Shown: positions 10,576-25,300 of the stretch, piece by piece | Numbering within the stretch: position 1 is the first letter of the stretch | Layout of the letters: each line of letters opens with the position of its first letter | Assembly: GCA_024704765.1 (NCBI GenBank) | Contig: JAKMXF010000353.1 | Span: 1-64,000, forward strand | Length of the DNA: 64,000 nucleotides | DNA from: Oopsacas minuta | Lineage: Eukaryota > Porifera > Hexactinellida > Lyssacinosida > Leucopsacidae | Direction: 5' to 3' | Notes under the pieces: model-generated | Told to the model about the DNA's origin: nothing | The model's input: only the letters and a program-made list of their open reading frames with translations | The model's database searches: none | Program-made: the position numbers and the translations under genes

Positions 10576-13500
10576 TTAATCTTTGTTCTCTTTTGATTCT
10601 TTGAAAACACCTGATTTCTCCTTCATATTCGGGAGCTACAAAATAAATTCAAGTAAACAAGAGTACAAATTTTCCTCAAGGATTGGCACAAAACAAGCCC
10701 CTAAGACCCCAAATAGAAATGCCCCCCCCAGACAGAATTTTGCACCCTCTCTCGAGATTTAAAAGCCACGGGAAACACGGCCACCTTTGAGGGTATTGTC
10801 ATATACGTCTATAACAAAATAATCACATCCATGTCCCGCTAATATTATAAGAGATGTATGATACTACCTTGTTATAGTGACTTCTGAATTCTTGTACACT
10901 ATTATATGGCAAAACTTTATCTCTTAAATCTGGAATAATATCTAACTTCTCACTTTTCTGTAAACAAAAATGATAAATAAATAAACAAGGAAATAAGCAA
11001 ACAAGTAAACAAACAGACAAACAAATAGACAGACAAACAAACAAACAAACAAACAATTGCTTACCTTATAATATTTAACAAATCCCCAGAATTTTTCTAA
11101 ACCATAAAGATACCCTAAAAACACAAACAACAAATAATAAACAAATAAACAAACAAACAACAAATACCATTATTAAAATCTTCCAGAGTAAACTCTTCAA
11201 AATCTCTATAGATATCTCTTCTAAATTTAATTTCTAAGCCGTAGCTAAAAAATCTGAATAAACACTCTATCCCGTATCTAAACAAGTAAACAAGTAGGTA
11301 AACAAGTAAACAAGTAGGTAAACAAGTAAACAAGTAAACAAGTAGGTAAACAAGTAAACAAGTAAACAAGTAGGTAAACAAGTAAACAAGTATATAAACA
11401 AGTAAACAAACCTATGTCCATTATTAGAATCTGTTTTAGCAAGTGATTTAAACTCGACATACATTTTCCTATACAGAATTATAAACTTGAAAATATCTCA
11501 CAAGACAACTACCCAAAGGGGATGAGCCAACAAGGGTCACCTAGTGGTCTGGTGGTCACGCTAGGTGTCCGTCTGCCCCATCCCTCTAGCCCTAGGGCCG
11601 CGGATAGGATCACCATAAACTGTACCTACAATAGTCTTACCTGTTAAAGTTATCTCTAAGGAAGAATGACCAAAATCTGTATAGAGTACTCATTTGGTAA
11701 GATTGTGATCGTCCTTGTAGAGAGTGATCTAAACAGAACAATAATAATAACAACAATAGATCAAAGGTGTGAAAATATTCACATTAGAAGACTGCTATAC
11801 CACAGGACAGCGGCCATACGGACATACGGACATACCTTTAAAGCATTTTGCCTTGAATTTAAAATAGGCCTGTTGCTGGAATCCATTCTCCTTTAGGAGA
11901 GAGTGTGAGGGATGTTCGAACTTTGGGATCGAACTGGGAGTTGCATTTGAAGGAGATCCAATAGCCAAAAGATCAGCAGGACTACACACAAAATTTATGT
12001 GAAAATGATCACCCACAGGTGTGAAAATATATATGTATACCTGTTAGCACATCCTGATGGGTTCCTTGACCTAGCAGATTGATTAGATATGGCCCAACCT
12101 ACAGAACCATCGAGCTGATGAGAGTTTGATTGAGTATGTGGACTTCTACCCTGTAAATAACAACAAATATTAGTAAACAAATTGTTTATTTTTTGTTTGT
12201 TGTTGTTGTTATTAACTTACTAAGTAACTATCTGGCGCGTAGAACCTAGAAACATCTTTTCTCTCTTTCTGTAATCTCAGATTATTTGATGGATTAGGAA
12301 TAGAAATTGATTGAGTCTGAATTCTCTTTGATTTCTAAACAAATTTACAGTCACCTCCCGTTATATCTAACACGGATATAAAGATATCACGCTTATATCG
12401 AGGTGTGAGATTGTACAAATATGGTCCCAAACCGTCGAAGTAACATATACTCCATCGGTTATATCGAGTAATTATCACGGCTCCCTTGAGCTCAGATTTG
12501 AAGGGAGTTAAATAAATAAATAATACTATTTCTAAACAGCTCGAAAATTGAGTTACAGCTGACTCAAGTTAAGGGTCAATTCGGGACCATTTAGACCCGA
12601 TTAACTGGAGCTACTTAACAGCATTTAGATGGTACTGTTTATGGACAAGTGGCAGGAGTAATAGTGACACTATTAACCAGAGTTTACTGTATGAAATGTA
12701 TCATCTAACACCTCAAAACTCACTTCAAATTCTTGAACATGTTCCCCAGGTTTGGGGCCAGATAAATCTATTTGAATAGTAGGTGTTATGCGTCCTGGTG
12801 GCTCTAATGTGTCGTCTCTAGACATCAGCTGTCTCTGGAGTTGAAATTCAGCCGAATCAACTAACCCTATTTTCTTAAATGAAGAAGATAGATCCTGCTA
12901 AAGGTGTGAAAAATTAATACACTCTATTAATTTGAATATTCGTATTTCTATTTATTACCATTTTATGTTCATCTGTTCTGGAGCAATCCTAGAATAGCAA
13001 ATAAAATTTGTTTGTTTGTTTGTTTGTTAACTTGTTTGTATTTACCTGCTCATAAACAAACAATCCATCATTTATCATTTTTACTATCTCATTGGTTAAT
13101 TTTCCTTTACTCTGGCTTAACTTTGTCTTCTCAGGAGTAGCAGGGAATCGATTTGTGGCAGATGGCACAAATAGCATAAGTTTTGTCACCTCCCAGTCCT
13201 CGAAATCATCTTCAGAATCATAACTAGATTGTAAGTTATGATAAACAATAAAGTCTAATTGGTCAAAATGTTAAAAAGGTGTGAACATATGAATAATTCA
13301 AATATTCCAATATACGAACAGAATATGCAGCATTCCACTTACTCATATCGGTTGTTAGGTGCATAACGATCAGTTGATGAGTTCTTATCGTCTGTCTGTT
13401 TCTTATTCTCGAATTCGGGGTCTAAGTCCTCTTCTAGAAAGAAGTCCAATTCTTCGGCCCTCTTATCTGACTATAGAAAATATATTATAACGGGACCCAA

Positions 13501-16500
13501 ATATTCTAACCAGTGGACCCCTCCACACACCCCCTGCTGTCTTACGTGGACCACCAAGGGGTATATGTACACTGGGCTGGGGAGGATGTATGTATGTAAC
13601 AAACAACTCACAGGTGTTGGCTTGTTTGTTTCTTGTTCAGGAAAATGTTTGTGTTTTCGGCGAGAAACTAACTTCCAGTCAGATTCTGGGGATTCTTCGA
13701 TTGGAACCGATTGATCTAAATTTAAAAGTAAACAACAACAATAACAATAACAATAAACAATAGTAAAGAATGACGTGACAAGACGAACCTGTTTTTATTG
13801 GAGCAGTTTGTTTGTTTTGTAAAGGGTGTTGTTGTTGCTGTTTAGGTTTCTTGTCATGTCTTGTGTGTCCAGTTTTTTGTTTACTAATATCTTCCAATTT
13901 GTTTATGCTTTGTGTCTTTTGTTTACCATCTAGCTGTTTAGGGTGTTCTGTTTGTTGTTCTTGTAATATTTCATTATATTGAGGTGTTGACTCTTCAATA
14001 TTCCTAAAGGAAACAAATAAACAAATTGGAAATACACTAATTAACGGATTTTGTGTATGTTTACTTTGAAGGTGTGAATTCTTGATTATGTACAAAATCT
14101 CTAGAACTAATCTGTGTGTCAGGTTCAATAGGAGAAATATCTGGTGATTTATCTGTAAACAAAAACAAAGTAAACAAACAAACAAACAAACAAACAAATA
14201 CCTTGATGTTTACTTAGTATCCATTTCCTCCAATTCTCCTTTAATCTCACAAACTCTCCATCTAGCTCCAACAGATCATGATCTTGTAGAATCTAAATAC
14301 AGAATTCAAAAATAGGGACAATTCGGGACCAAGGGTCCATTTTGGACCCTTTATCTGGTTACCCTAGTGGAGTCTACTTACATTTAGTAATAGGCTAATA
14401 ATCTCACGTTCTGAGAGGGGAGAGGTTAACTCTTGCATTCTTCTGAAGTTTATAATTAGGCGGAGAGGGACGTATCCCTCGTTATCCATCTAAACACAAA
14501 CAATAAGATAAACAACAATAATAACAATACTAATAATAACAAACTCACCTCAGACCGTAGATATATATCTTTATCCAAGTTCTTATGACTGAAGTAATAT
14601 TCTCTAAATATAATTACGTGTAAAAAGCTTACATAACATACTTGTGTCCATATTACGGATGTCACTATTTTCGCGCCTATTTGAGTGCCATGTCCCGCAC
14701 AAATGTGTTCTAAAATTCAGATTTATCCCAATATTTATTGGAAGACTGCAAGTATACTAAATCCCGCCAAAATACAACATTCTCTCGTAATATTCATTAA
14801 CCGTGTTTGCATAACAACAACAACACAAATAATCACACACAACAACACAAATAATCACACACAACAACACAAATAATCACACAACAACAACACAAATAAT
14901 CACACAACAACAACACAATTATCACACACAACAACACAAATAATAGAATACTCCATTACTTTAGCAGTATAAGTGTAATAGAATAAACTGCCAATACTGC
15001 TGAGCTATCAGTTACAATATGCGTATAAAAAACAAATATATTCAATGGCCATTATAATTGATAAAGTAAGAGAATTTTTCAGTTTTGTGGATCCCACAAA
15101 CTTATCCCCTGGAGTAATGTGTCCCCCACGGGGGGAGGGGGCAAGTACTATGTCCCCATGATCCACAATTGTGTTGTTGTCTAACGTATTTACCATGTGA
15201 TATACATAACATTATTTCAAAGGGTACAAGTCTCCCCAAGAGAACACTTTATTTCGGGTTTAGGCGTCAGGGGGTCTTAAGCTGACACAGATTAATCTCT
15301 AACACGTATTCCTGTACTATTTATAGAACACAGATGGCAGGTCTAACAAAGAATGAATTCAAAGGACGTGTAACCATGTACTCAGTACTTGGATGTACCA
15401 GCTGTGCTAAGGTTAAGAGTATTATTACAGAAATGGGTATACCCTTCTATGACGTAGATTTGGCCAAGTACACAGAGGAACGGAAGACAATGTTTGATCT
15501 CACGGGATCACGTGTTGTGCCACAGCTGTTCTTCAATGATAAGCATATAGGTGGATATCATGAGCTCAAGAAACTGCTACTGTCAGGTGAGGAGGGGGCC
15601 CGGGTATTGCGTCACAATGGACCGATAGGGAGGATTATGTATAAGGGACGATAACGATCTCCATGGCAACTAGGGAAATGTGGGAAGGAATGTTGTTAAT
15701 TTTAGCGGGATATTGAGTGATTTAGGCGGGATCTATTATAATATTGCAGAGATTAGCCTATAGCTATTTCTAATTATAATGAATGAATATATTCTTACAG
15801 GAGACTTTGAGGAACTGTTGAAAGATATTCTAGAAAACGATCCACCTCCTAATACCCCTACTATACCAGAGGAACTGTTAGAAGCTCCTGGGGGTGTAGA
15901 GGGTCAGGATAAAAATGGTTGCAATTGTGGTGATGAGGAATGTAATATATTTGATGATTCTGATAGCGAGGGTGAGTTAATTTTATTATAGATATTAAGG
16001 TGACGATTATTGCCCCCTCTTCCATTCGGACCGGACTGAATTTGACGAGAAACATTGCCCATGGGGTGGGGGGAAGAATTCATACACCATACTTGTGGAT
16101 TCGACCTGTGAACACGCCCCGGGGGTAAGGTTATTGAAAGGTGTTAGATCTAATACATATAGAAGCATAGAAGGAAACCCTATAATATGATTGGGCGAGA
16201 TATTTAACTCACATTCAATTTCCTTTTCACCAGTGGGTCACCAAGGGGTCCATTGACCCTCCTGGCTTAAAATATTGTCTCTAGATGATACTGGAGCTTC
16301 ACACAAGAAGGAGGGAGCATACCATATAAGGAAGAGGACACTAACATCAACCATGGATGATGAATACGCTGGGATAGCCAATGAAATACGTTTCCAGTCA
16401 GGTATACCCAAAAATAAACTAACACTTTCGCTTAAAAAATATCACAATTCATTCCATGGACACGAATTGGTTAAGTATTTGATACAACGTAAAGCGAAGA

Positions 16501-19500
16501 GTCAGGAGGAAGCTATACAGGTGAGCTATGCGTGTGTATTGTTATTTGCTAGTTGAATCCAGTATATGCTGGTTATAAGAACACTCTTGGTAGTAGCTGT
16601 ACATGTTCTTATAACCGGTATACACTGTATTTTACTTCGGTAAAGTGCGATACAGTGTGACCTCCACGAACGGGGTTCCAGAGACGCCGAAAATGCTACC
16701 GACCCCGTTTCCCGGTTTGTGGAGGTACACTGTATACCGGATATAAGCACCATCCTCTGGAAACCGGTTCTCATATATTCCTGTATATTTACACCCTTTT
16801 GACAACTTTACCTATTATTGTCTAGATAGGAGAACAGCTACTGAGAAGGAGTTTCATATATCACATTACTCATGAAAGGAACTTCGAAGCTAATTCAAAT
16901 TATTACGCATTTCTAGACGACACAAATAAAAAAGCGCTAAATATCAAAGTAGGAGAAATACCCCTCAGAGAACAGAAGCCTGCTATAATGTTAGCTGCGG
17001 AGATACGTAGAGTAATATTAGATATTTATGGAGAGTTTATTGTTGATGGAGGAATGGCTGTTAATTACGCTGGTAAGTAAACAATCGTTTGTTTGTTTGT
17101 TTACTTCTCAATAATAATAATAATAATAATAATATAGTCATATACTTGCGACCCTCGGGGTATTTTACGTCTTATCCATGTGAAAATGGGTTGGTAAGAA
17201 TTCCAACACCCACAAACTGGGGACTTGTCAGAAACACTTTTCAGTGTCTCTGGCACCGTTTATGGATTACACTGTACTCTACTCAGGTATAGCACAGAGT
17301 CCTAAACTACAGTTATACATCAAGACAGCTGAGGAACTACAGAGAGTAGTAATAACAGGACTATCCAGAGAACAGACACTATCATTCACTATTAATGTGT
17401 ATAATGCTCTTATTATACACGCATTTGCTGTCCATGGTCCACCTACTAGTTTGCTGAAGAGATATTTGTTCTATGGTTCTGCTTGCTATATGATATCAGG
17501 TAAGGATTACCTCAGGGTAAGGTACTTGAAATCTAGGCGGGGGGTGGAGGGGAGGTGTCCTGTGACCGCAGAACGATTGAAATTATCAAAGGAAAGTTCC
17601 GTTTCTAGTTACTGGTGCGTGAATAAGTATATACATAAATGTGTTCACTCTCCTGTTCGCACCTTTAGAGATTAAGACACCAAATTTTAGTATGTATACT
17701 CGTAGTGACATCTAGATCTGCACTTGATATGTGAATTTTTTCTTATATGCATATTATCACACCTTTTCTCACATTTTCATTTTAGCCCAATCAGAATGTA
17801 GGGATTTACAATTAGCTATAAATGTATAGGTTCTGGTGCAGCCTGTAATTCTATTGGTCAATAAAGAGACCTCTCCTCCCTATTCAGGTTATCTATGGGT
17901 CTAAGATTAATCATATACTCTATTATAGGTTACTACTTCACACTTAACGACCTTGAGAGCGGAATATTAAGGGCTAACCGTAAAGCAGTCGGATCCCTAA
18001 CACTCCCGTTTAGGAAAAATGACCCGAGGGCACAATTCGCCCTCAAACAGATAGAACCTCGTATCCACTTCGCACTGAACTGTGGAGCACAGTCTTGTCC
18101 CCCTATAAAGACGTACTCGGCTGCTAACATATACGAAGAACTCACAATAGCGACACAAGGCTTCTTAGAGAGTGAAAGTGGTGTAATAGTGGACATGGCT
18201 AAACGGGAGATACAGCCATCTAAGATCTTCCAGTGGTATAAGGCGGATTTTGGTGGCAGTAATAGGAGTGTCGCGGAATGGATTTTAGAGAATATCGCTC
18301 CAGGTGAAAAGTCCCAAAATATAAATATGCTACTATCCTCAAAGAAGTACAAACTTAGATACCAGAATTATAACTGGAATGTGAATAGTACTTGATTGTT
18401 GTTTGTTTGTTTGTTTATCAATCAATATATTTAGAGGGAGTAGACTAATAGTATTCAATCAAAAGGTGTCATAATATGTTTCTAAATATATTTAGAAAAT
18501 AATATTATATTGGTGAATATATTTTTGGTAAGAAAGGGTGTGAAAATATGTATATAACTCACACTTGTGACATAATCTGTTTTCTTCTTTGTATATCTTC
18601 TTGTCTAGAATCTAGCAATCCATAGGGGTACATCATTGGCATGGGATACATCACGCCCATCTAGAAAACAACAAAATATAAGTATTTGTTTTTTTACTTG
18701 TTTGTGAGTGTGTTTGTTTACTACTTGCCTGTCTGTTTGTTTGTTTATTTGTTTGTGTTAGTTTAATAAATATTTCGACCTCCATTTCGGGACATTGAAC
18801 ATGAGACAGTACTGCCCCTAGCAACCGTTCTACAAGAATGTTATGCTGTACAAGAATTCAAAAATGAGACTATCTTAAAACAAACACAAACAAACAAACA
18901 AACAAACAAACAAACAAACAAACATCAAATATTATGAATTATATTTTGATTTTCGCATCTTTTGAGTTGAAAAATAAATAAATATTTTCAGACAATTTAC
19001 TGCCAATTCTACGTTTATTGACCAAAATATTTCTAAGTAGATAGCGTTTTTCTGTTTCATTTTCACACTTCAAATATTCTAATTTTAGAACAGCAGGTGT
19101 TGGATATTTTTCTACAATTGCGAGTGCCATCTTTTCTGAGATTCTTGAGAATTGTAATAACTGGTTTATCCATATCTTCGTCTCGTCATCACGATTCTTC
19201 ACACCTTTTCCACTTCTTGGATACGAAGTTACGAATTGGAATGTTCTCTCTTTCCTATTTGCTAGAGCCATTACCCCGCGCATTATTCGGACAAGAATAT
19301 CGGAGGCCTCTAAAATAGAGTTTGCCAGATGAATAGTTAGGTGTAAATGTATTTGAAAATATGTCTGCAAGGTGTCAAAAGTGGCACGGGACATATTTCC
19401 AGCCTCTAGGTGTGAAAAGTACTCCTTGACACCGTATACGAGTAATAGGACTTTGGTATTAAATAAGGTAGAGAAAATATTTTCAATAAACTGTCTGTCT

Positions 19501-22323
19501 TTTTGATATTTTTTGGCGAATTCAATCATGCTAAATATCACACAAATGTAGTCAGAATTTTGTTTACTTGTTGTTGTTGATTGTTTATATCTCCAATGTA
19601 CATATTGTGTATCATTTATTGAAGGGGTTTGGTCAAACGTAACGTCACTATGATCCGGGGTCTTGATCCCGTTTTTGAGATGTGCTAATAGGTGTTTATC
19701 AAAGTTTGTTGTTGTTGTTATTGTGTAGTTTATTTGTTTACTTTGTTTACCATCAGGACACTCTGTTTCGGTTTGTTTATTAATAATAGGAGAGTGTTTA
19801 CGTTTAAGAGATGTTGTTGTTGCTGTTTGTTCCATTTCATTTTCACAACTCAAAGGTGAAAATTGTAAACTGAATTCCTCAAAATTTTCATTTTTTTCAT
19901 CAAAAAATATATTCTTAGAATCAGCTGATTTCGAAGCAAACTTATTGACAATGAATTCCGAGCATATTTTCGTGTTGTCATGACAACTGGACGTGGCCTT
20001 AGAATATGAGCATATTTTCGCATCGTCATGGCAACTGGAGATTTCCATAGAATTCATTCCAGACGAAGAAGCACATATTTTACCGTTGTCAAGGTCATTA
20101 GAATGAAACTCGTTATCCCAAATATTTCCTTCAAAATATCTATTAATAGACACATTGACGTCACCGGTGATTCTAAAATCATTGGTGACGATCCCAATAT
20201 GTTCCTCTGGGATAATGGATCTGATGAGTTCATGTACTAGAGAGAGTTGTTGTTGTTGTTGTTGTTGTGATTTGTTTGTATCAACAAATGTTAATTCAGG
20301 TAGGTCAGAGTCATCGGAATCTGTTGTGTCAACAATTTTGTTGTTGTTTACTTTAGGTTTAATAATCTCAGCATCGTATATTTCATCCATGGTGGGGGTG
20401 GACGACTCATCATCCGTTAGGAGATCCATTAGACATTCAGACGTTATATTATTAGCAAACCAAATGCAAATATAATTCTAAACTTTATATTGTAAATTAC
20501 AGTCAATTTATACATTATGGTTGCTTTAGAATAATTTTGGAAATAAACGTATGGGTGTATATAAATTACTATACTTACTGTTGGGAAGATCTGTGGTGAA
20601 TATCCGGGCATATCAGTCATAACGGGTATCTGTGGTTGTATTGAAGAATCTAACAGTAAACAGTAAACAAAAACACAATAAATAGTAAACAACAAACAAA
20701 CCTCGATAAACATTCATATGTTCTCTGGGTATAGAAGTAATCTGACCAATAGGGTGTGACCCTGTGGGTATCCCAGGGGGATGAGGAGTAGGTTGGAGAG
20801 AGGACACTGGGTACAGAGCATGGGGTCCTAAACCACTTGTGGGATGGAAAGGAGCACCTATAAATAGGAGGAGAATTAACCAATCAAATCACAGACTCAG
20901 ATAGGCATTAAAGGCTGCATATACTGGATAAACACTCAAATCTGATAGGTCGACACATTTGACACCTTTTCTCAGAGATGTGTAGACATTTCGGCTAGAT
21001 TTTAGGACATGTTCTTAGGTATATAACACCTCATCAACATGCCACATTTACAGTCTGTAGCTCTTACTATTTCCTCAAAAAACCCCCCCCACAAATACTC
21101 AAACATTTTAAGGTAAATATCATTACCTAGATTAGAGAATGCTGGAGAAGGTATAAATATGTGAGGCATATACTGCCCATATTGGTTATGAGGGTGTGAA
21201 TAGGAATGTTTAGAGGAAGATAACTCATTGGATGAGGTACTAGAGGGTGAATGGGATCTGCCCCCTCTATCTAAAGGAGGTGTAGATCGTGTTGAGTGAG
21301 AAACATGTGAGTGAGACTTGTCGGTCGAATGGTTGGGTCCTCGCTTAGGTTTTCCTCCTGGATTTGATTGTGTATCTGGTTCTATGCGTAATGGGACCCA
21401 TTTCTTCCCTAAAATACATTGTTATCCATGGTTAATCACAGAAATAATAACTATAATACCTCGAATAGTAGCTGACATAATACCATGAATCTATTCAACA
21501 ACTCCTCTAACGTGTTTCTGTGACGTTGAAAGATAAGCTATGTACCAGTTTCCATGGTTACCTCGTTGGTATTTTACTACACACCCAAAGATCATTGAAG
21601 GGGCTACTATTCGAGGAGGAATTACGTAACAACAAACCTCTTTTCTTCCTTTTTCCACTCCCTGCATCAGCATTCCCCGTACCCTCAATCGTATCCACTC
21701 CATTTTCTAATTCCAATGGGTCATCACCGTTGTAAGCAGGTTGTTGATGTCTATGCTGTTTATGTGTGGGCTTAATGACGTCATCATGTACTGCTTGTTT
21801 CAACGGGTTCATGTCTTCTATCTATTAATACAGCTGGGACTAATATCTGCCCAATGGGGACATTCTAGTCCAGCACCCTGTCTCGTTATAGACCTATTAA
21901 ATTGTTGTTATTTACCTTAGTTTGCTTGTTTTGTTTCCCTTTACTCTTAGACTTAGAATCTATAAGATAAATATATTAAATACCGATAGGGTAACCATAG
22001 TAACCATGAAGGAATGTGAGTATTTTACCAGTTGAATTAATATATAACTATGACACTATCTTAGTGGCAGACTTAATCCATCAAACTTTAGTGGCAAAGA
22101 GCAACAGTTTAACTCAGAAATGGGATTACAATATCTACATACAGAGGGGGCGGATAGATTGGTTAGTGTACAGACGATAGCACGGGGTCCACATGTGAAA
22201 ACTGCTCTGGGGGATCTAATAAATGATTCATGGAGTATTTACAAATCCTGTTTGGTACAATTAAGACCCTATTTATCCATTAATTGTGAGAATATAAGAT
22301 TGATGTTTATTAAGGACATATAA

Positions 22324-22374
<51 letters not shown>

Positions 22375-25300
22375 GCAAATAAACAGTGATGTGAGTAGAG
22401 TAATTTGGGGAAATTTGAAAGACTAAAATTTAGAATTCTACAATCTATAAATTGGAAAATGAAACTAAAAATAGGTACAATTATTTAACGCATATCGGTC
22501 ATACTGTTATGACGACGAATTAATTTTGGGTTTGTCGAAACTTGTAAAGTGTGATATTTCCAACTGGCTAAATACACATTTTTGGCGCCTAAAATCGAGG
22601 AATGACTGCCCAAATCAGCTATTCCAATATTCACGAATCCATCTGTGTACGAATACTCTACGTTGTCAGGATTATGTCGTAAGAATATCCCGCGTAAGTA
22701 CATATACTCTCTCCCATTGAAATCCAATGATTGCAGATTGTTCGTGTTTTGTAGTGAGTTCAAAAGGTGTGATTGGATCGTCTTGGCCTTGTACACGTAT
22801 AGAAGAGACCGAAGAGATTCTATTATGAGATAACAGTCTGGGATCGTAGATACTTTAAAGTCATACATCTTAATCGGAAGTGACGAATGGTCATCTCTCA
22901 CTAGAAGAGTATAAACTGAGTAAAATGAAACTAGAACTATAAATATTAAAATTAATTAGGTTTGGTTACAAATTGAAACTAGAACTATAAAATATCATTT
23001 TGGTACCAATGGGTACAACGTAAGAACCACTTCAGGACATATTTTGTGCCTCGAGAGCATAGATACCAAAGTTTTATATCCATATTGTGAAGTAAACAAA
23101 TCTATATGATTAAACCTCAATTGTTGTTTGCCTGTCTGTTTGTTTGTCCGTTGTGAAGGAAAGGATATACGGTATGCAATTTTGAACTAGTCGCATAACT
23201 ATGTATTTATCGTGTTTATCAAGGAAGCCGTCAATTTGGAGAATAATGGATATCTCGAGGCGGAATGCCCCGAATTCATCGCGAAGCGACGAGCCAAAGA
23301 CTCGTAAATTTGTAAATTACAGTGGAACGTCATTAATACGAACTCTGACACGTTCCATGTGTGTGCTACAAACATTCACTCACCTCGTATATGAAGAGAC
23401 TTTAGAGGATCAACACCAGACTCTACAATATTTGACATACATCCCATTCCCATTCTGATATCATCAATAGTATCTAACCCAATTCTCTCAATAGGCATAC
23501 CAGCTACAGACAATTCCAGATAGTTGAAATCCTCCGATAGACGTAGTGTAATTGTAGAAGGGCCTATTCCCATTTTTATGTGTAATAGTGCAATCCCATT
23601 CGTTAAGAAGCTCTGTGCGGACTCAAGGAATTGTTTACAGAATCTGCATACACGTTTTCCGGCTAGATCGCCAGGCAGCTGGGATTCATTTCCTGGGCGG
23701 TAAACAGGGCAACATGCACCTATAAATTGTAAATAATAAAACAACTAAAAGGTGTGAAAAGTGGCATTTTATGTCACATTTCCCTCTAAAAGTATTCAAA
23801 TTTTAGCCAAATTGTCCAATTCTAGTTTTCAACATCACCAAAATAGGAAAACTATAAAAGCGGGAATTTATAGAAAAGTGAATTTCTATGATTTGATAGG
23901 AAGTCTAATCAAATCAAAATTCTATTCAAATAAAATTGACTGTAATTAGCGGAATTAAGAGATTCTTAAGAGTCTTTATATTGACATTATAATTGGAAAA
24001 AGGTGTGAATAATAAGTTCAGGACCCCAGAGGGACACATATATACCCCAAAAAGGACCTATTTGCTAATTTACATGCCCAAATCGGAGTTATATTTTGCA
24101 GGACAGCGCGGACCACACATACCCAAAACAAAAAAAAACAGGTGTAACCTCCATGAACGGACCGTTTCCCTGTTTCTGCAAAACCCCTCGTTTGTGTAGG
24201 TTACACTATACCCATATGATATACAACATACCTGAATGAAATATATATCCACATAATCTGCAATGATGTCTGCGATTGAAAATACTAAACCCTCCGTCAC
24301 AGGAAGCACAGGTCTTGCTTGATCCGTCAGCCAGCCAGAAGGCAGCATAATAGTGTGGCAAGAGGTTCTCACCAAAAAACCGTGACTTCAACATAATTTT
24401 TAGTTTAGAAAACGACATAAATTTGGAATAATTTTCAAGTATTTATAATTACAAACTGAAAGTACAAAAGTCATTTGACTCTATCGTATTTATATGAAGC
24501 AACCAATTCAGTTGATGAGTTCAATATTGTGATTCCTATTCATTACTGAACACAGTAGCAAATATATTGAATAGCTTAGGAGAATTTTGGTTGTCGGGTT
24601 ACGTAAACTGAACTGTAGATGATTTTATAGTGAAAATGTTAAGTTCAAAGATTTGACGGGTCAAAGTGGTCGTGAAGTGATGGAAGTAATTATTTCTGGA
24701 ATATTCTAATTTTAGACAATTTCTCAAAAAGTGGACAGTTACCAATTTGATGAGGAGACGATGCCCTTAGCCCAGGGGGCGTTCCCAGGGTCTGGCAGAA
24801 CCGTCGCCAAGCTGGGATCAAGATTTTCAAACCCAGGGCAAAACAATGTAACCGCGATAAAACGAACACATTTTGACCGTTCGTTGGCGTGCGTATTAAG
24901 CCGGTTACACTGTACCCTTCTGCCTCTACCCCTAGGTCCACCGTTGCATCGATCACCCCCCCCTTGCCCTGGATAAATGTACTCCTGTCAGTTATAAATC
25001 AATCAAACATTCCAAAACTGTCATATATCGATATTCTAATCAATATAGTCGGTGTAGTAAAATGAAAATAATTGTTACATTCACTTAATTTGTGTATTGA
25101 GTGATAAAACAAATAAATACAACCATTTACAGAGAAGTATTGTTAATATTACACCTATGACGGTTAAATATGTTACGTAACGCTACAAGGGAGAGGGTGG
25201 GTGTGACACAGGGAGGGAGGGAGGGAGGGGGGTCAAAATTTAGGGAATTTTGTGTTACGTACGTTTGAACCCGGAAATTCGTATTAACGAGATTCCACTG

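Noticed and set aside
14820-14960. Regular repeats considered as a CRISPR array
   Set aside because: Units are contiguous with no unique spacers and the genome is eukaryotic. It is a minisatellite.
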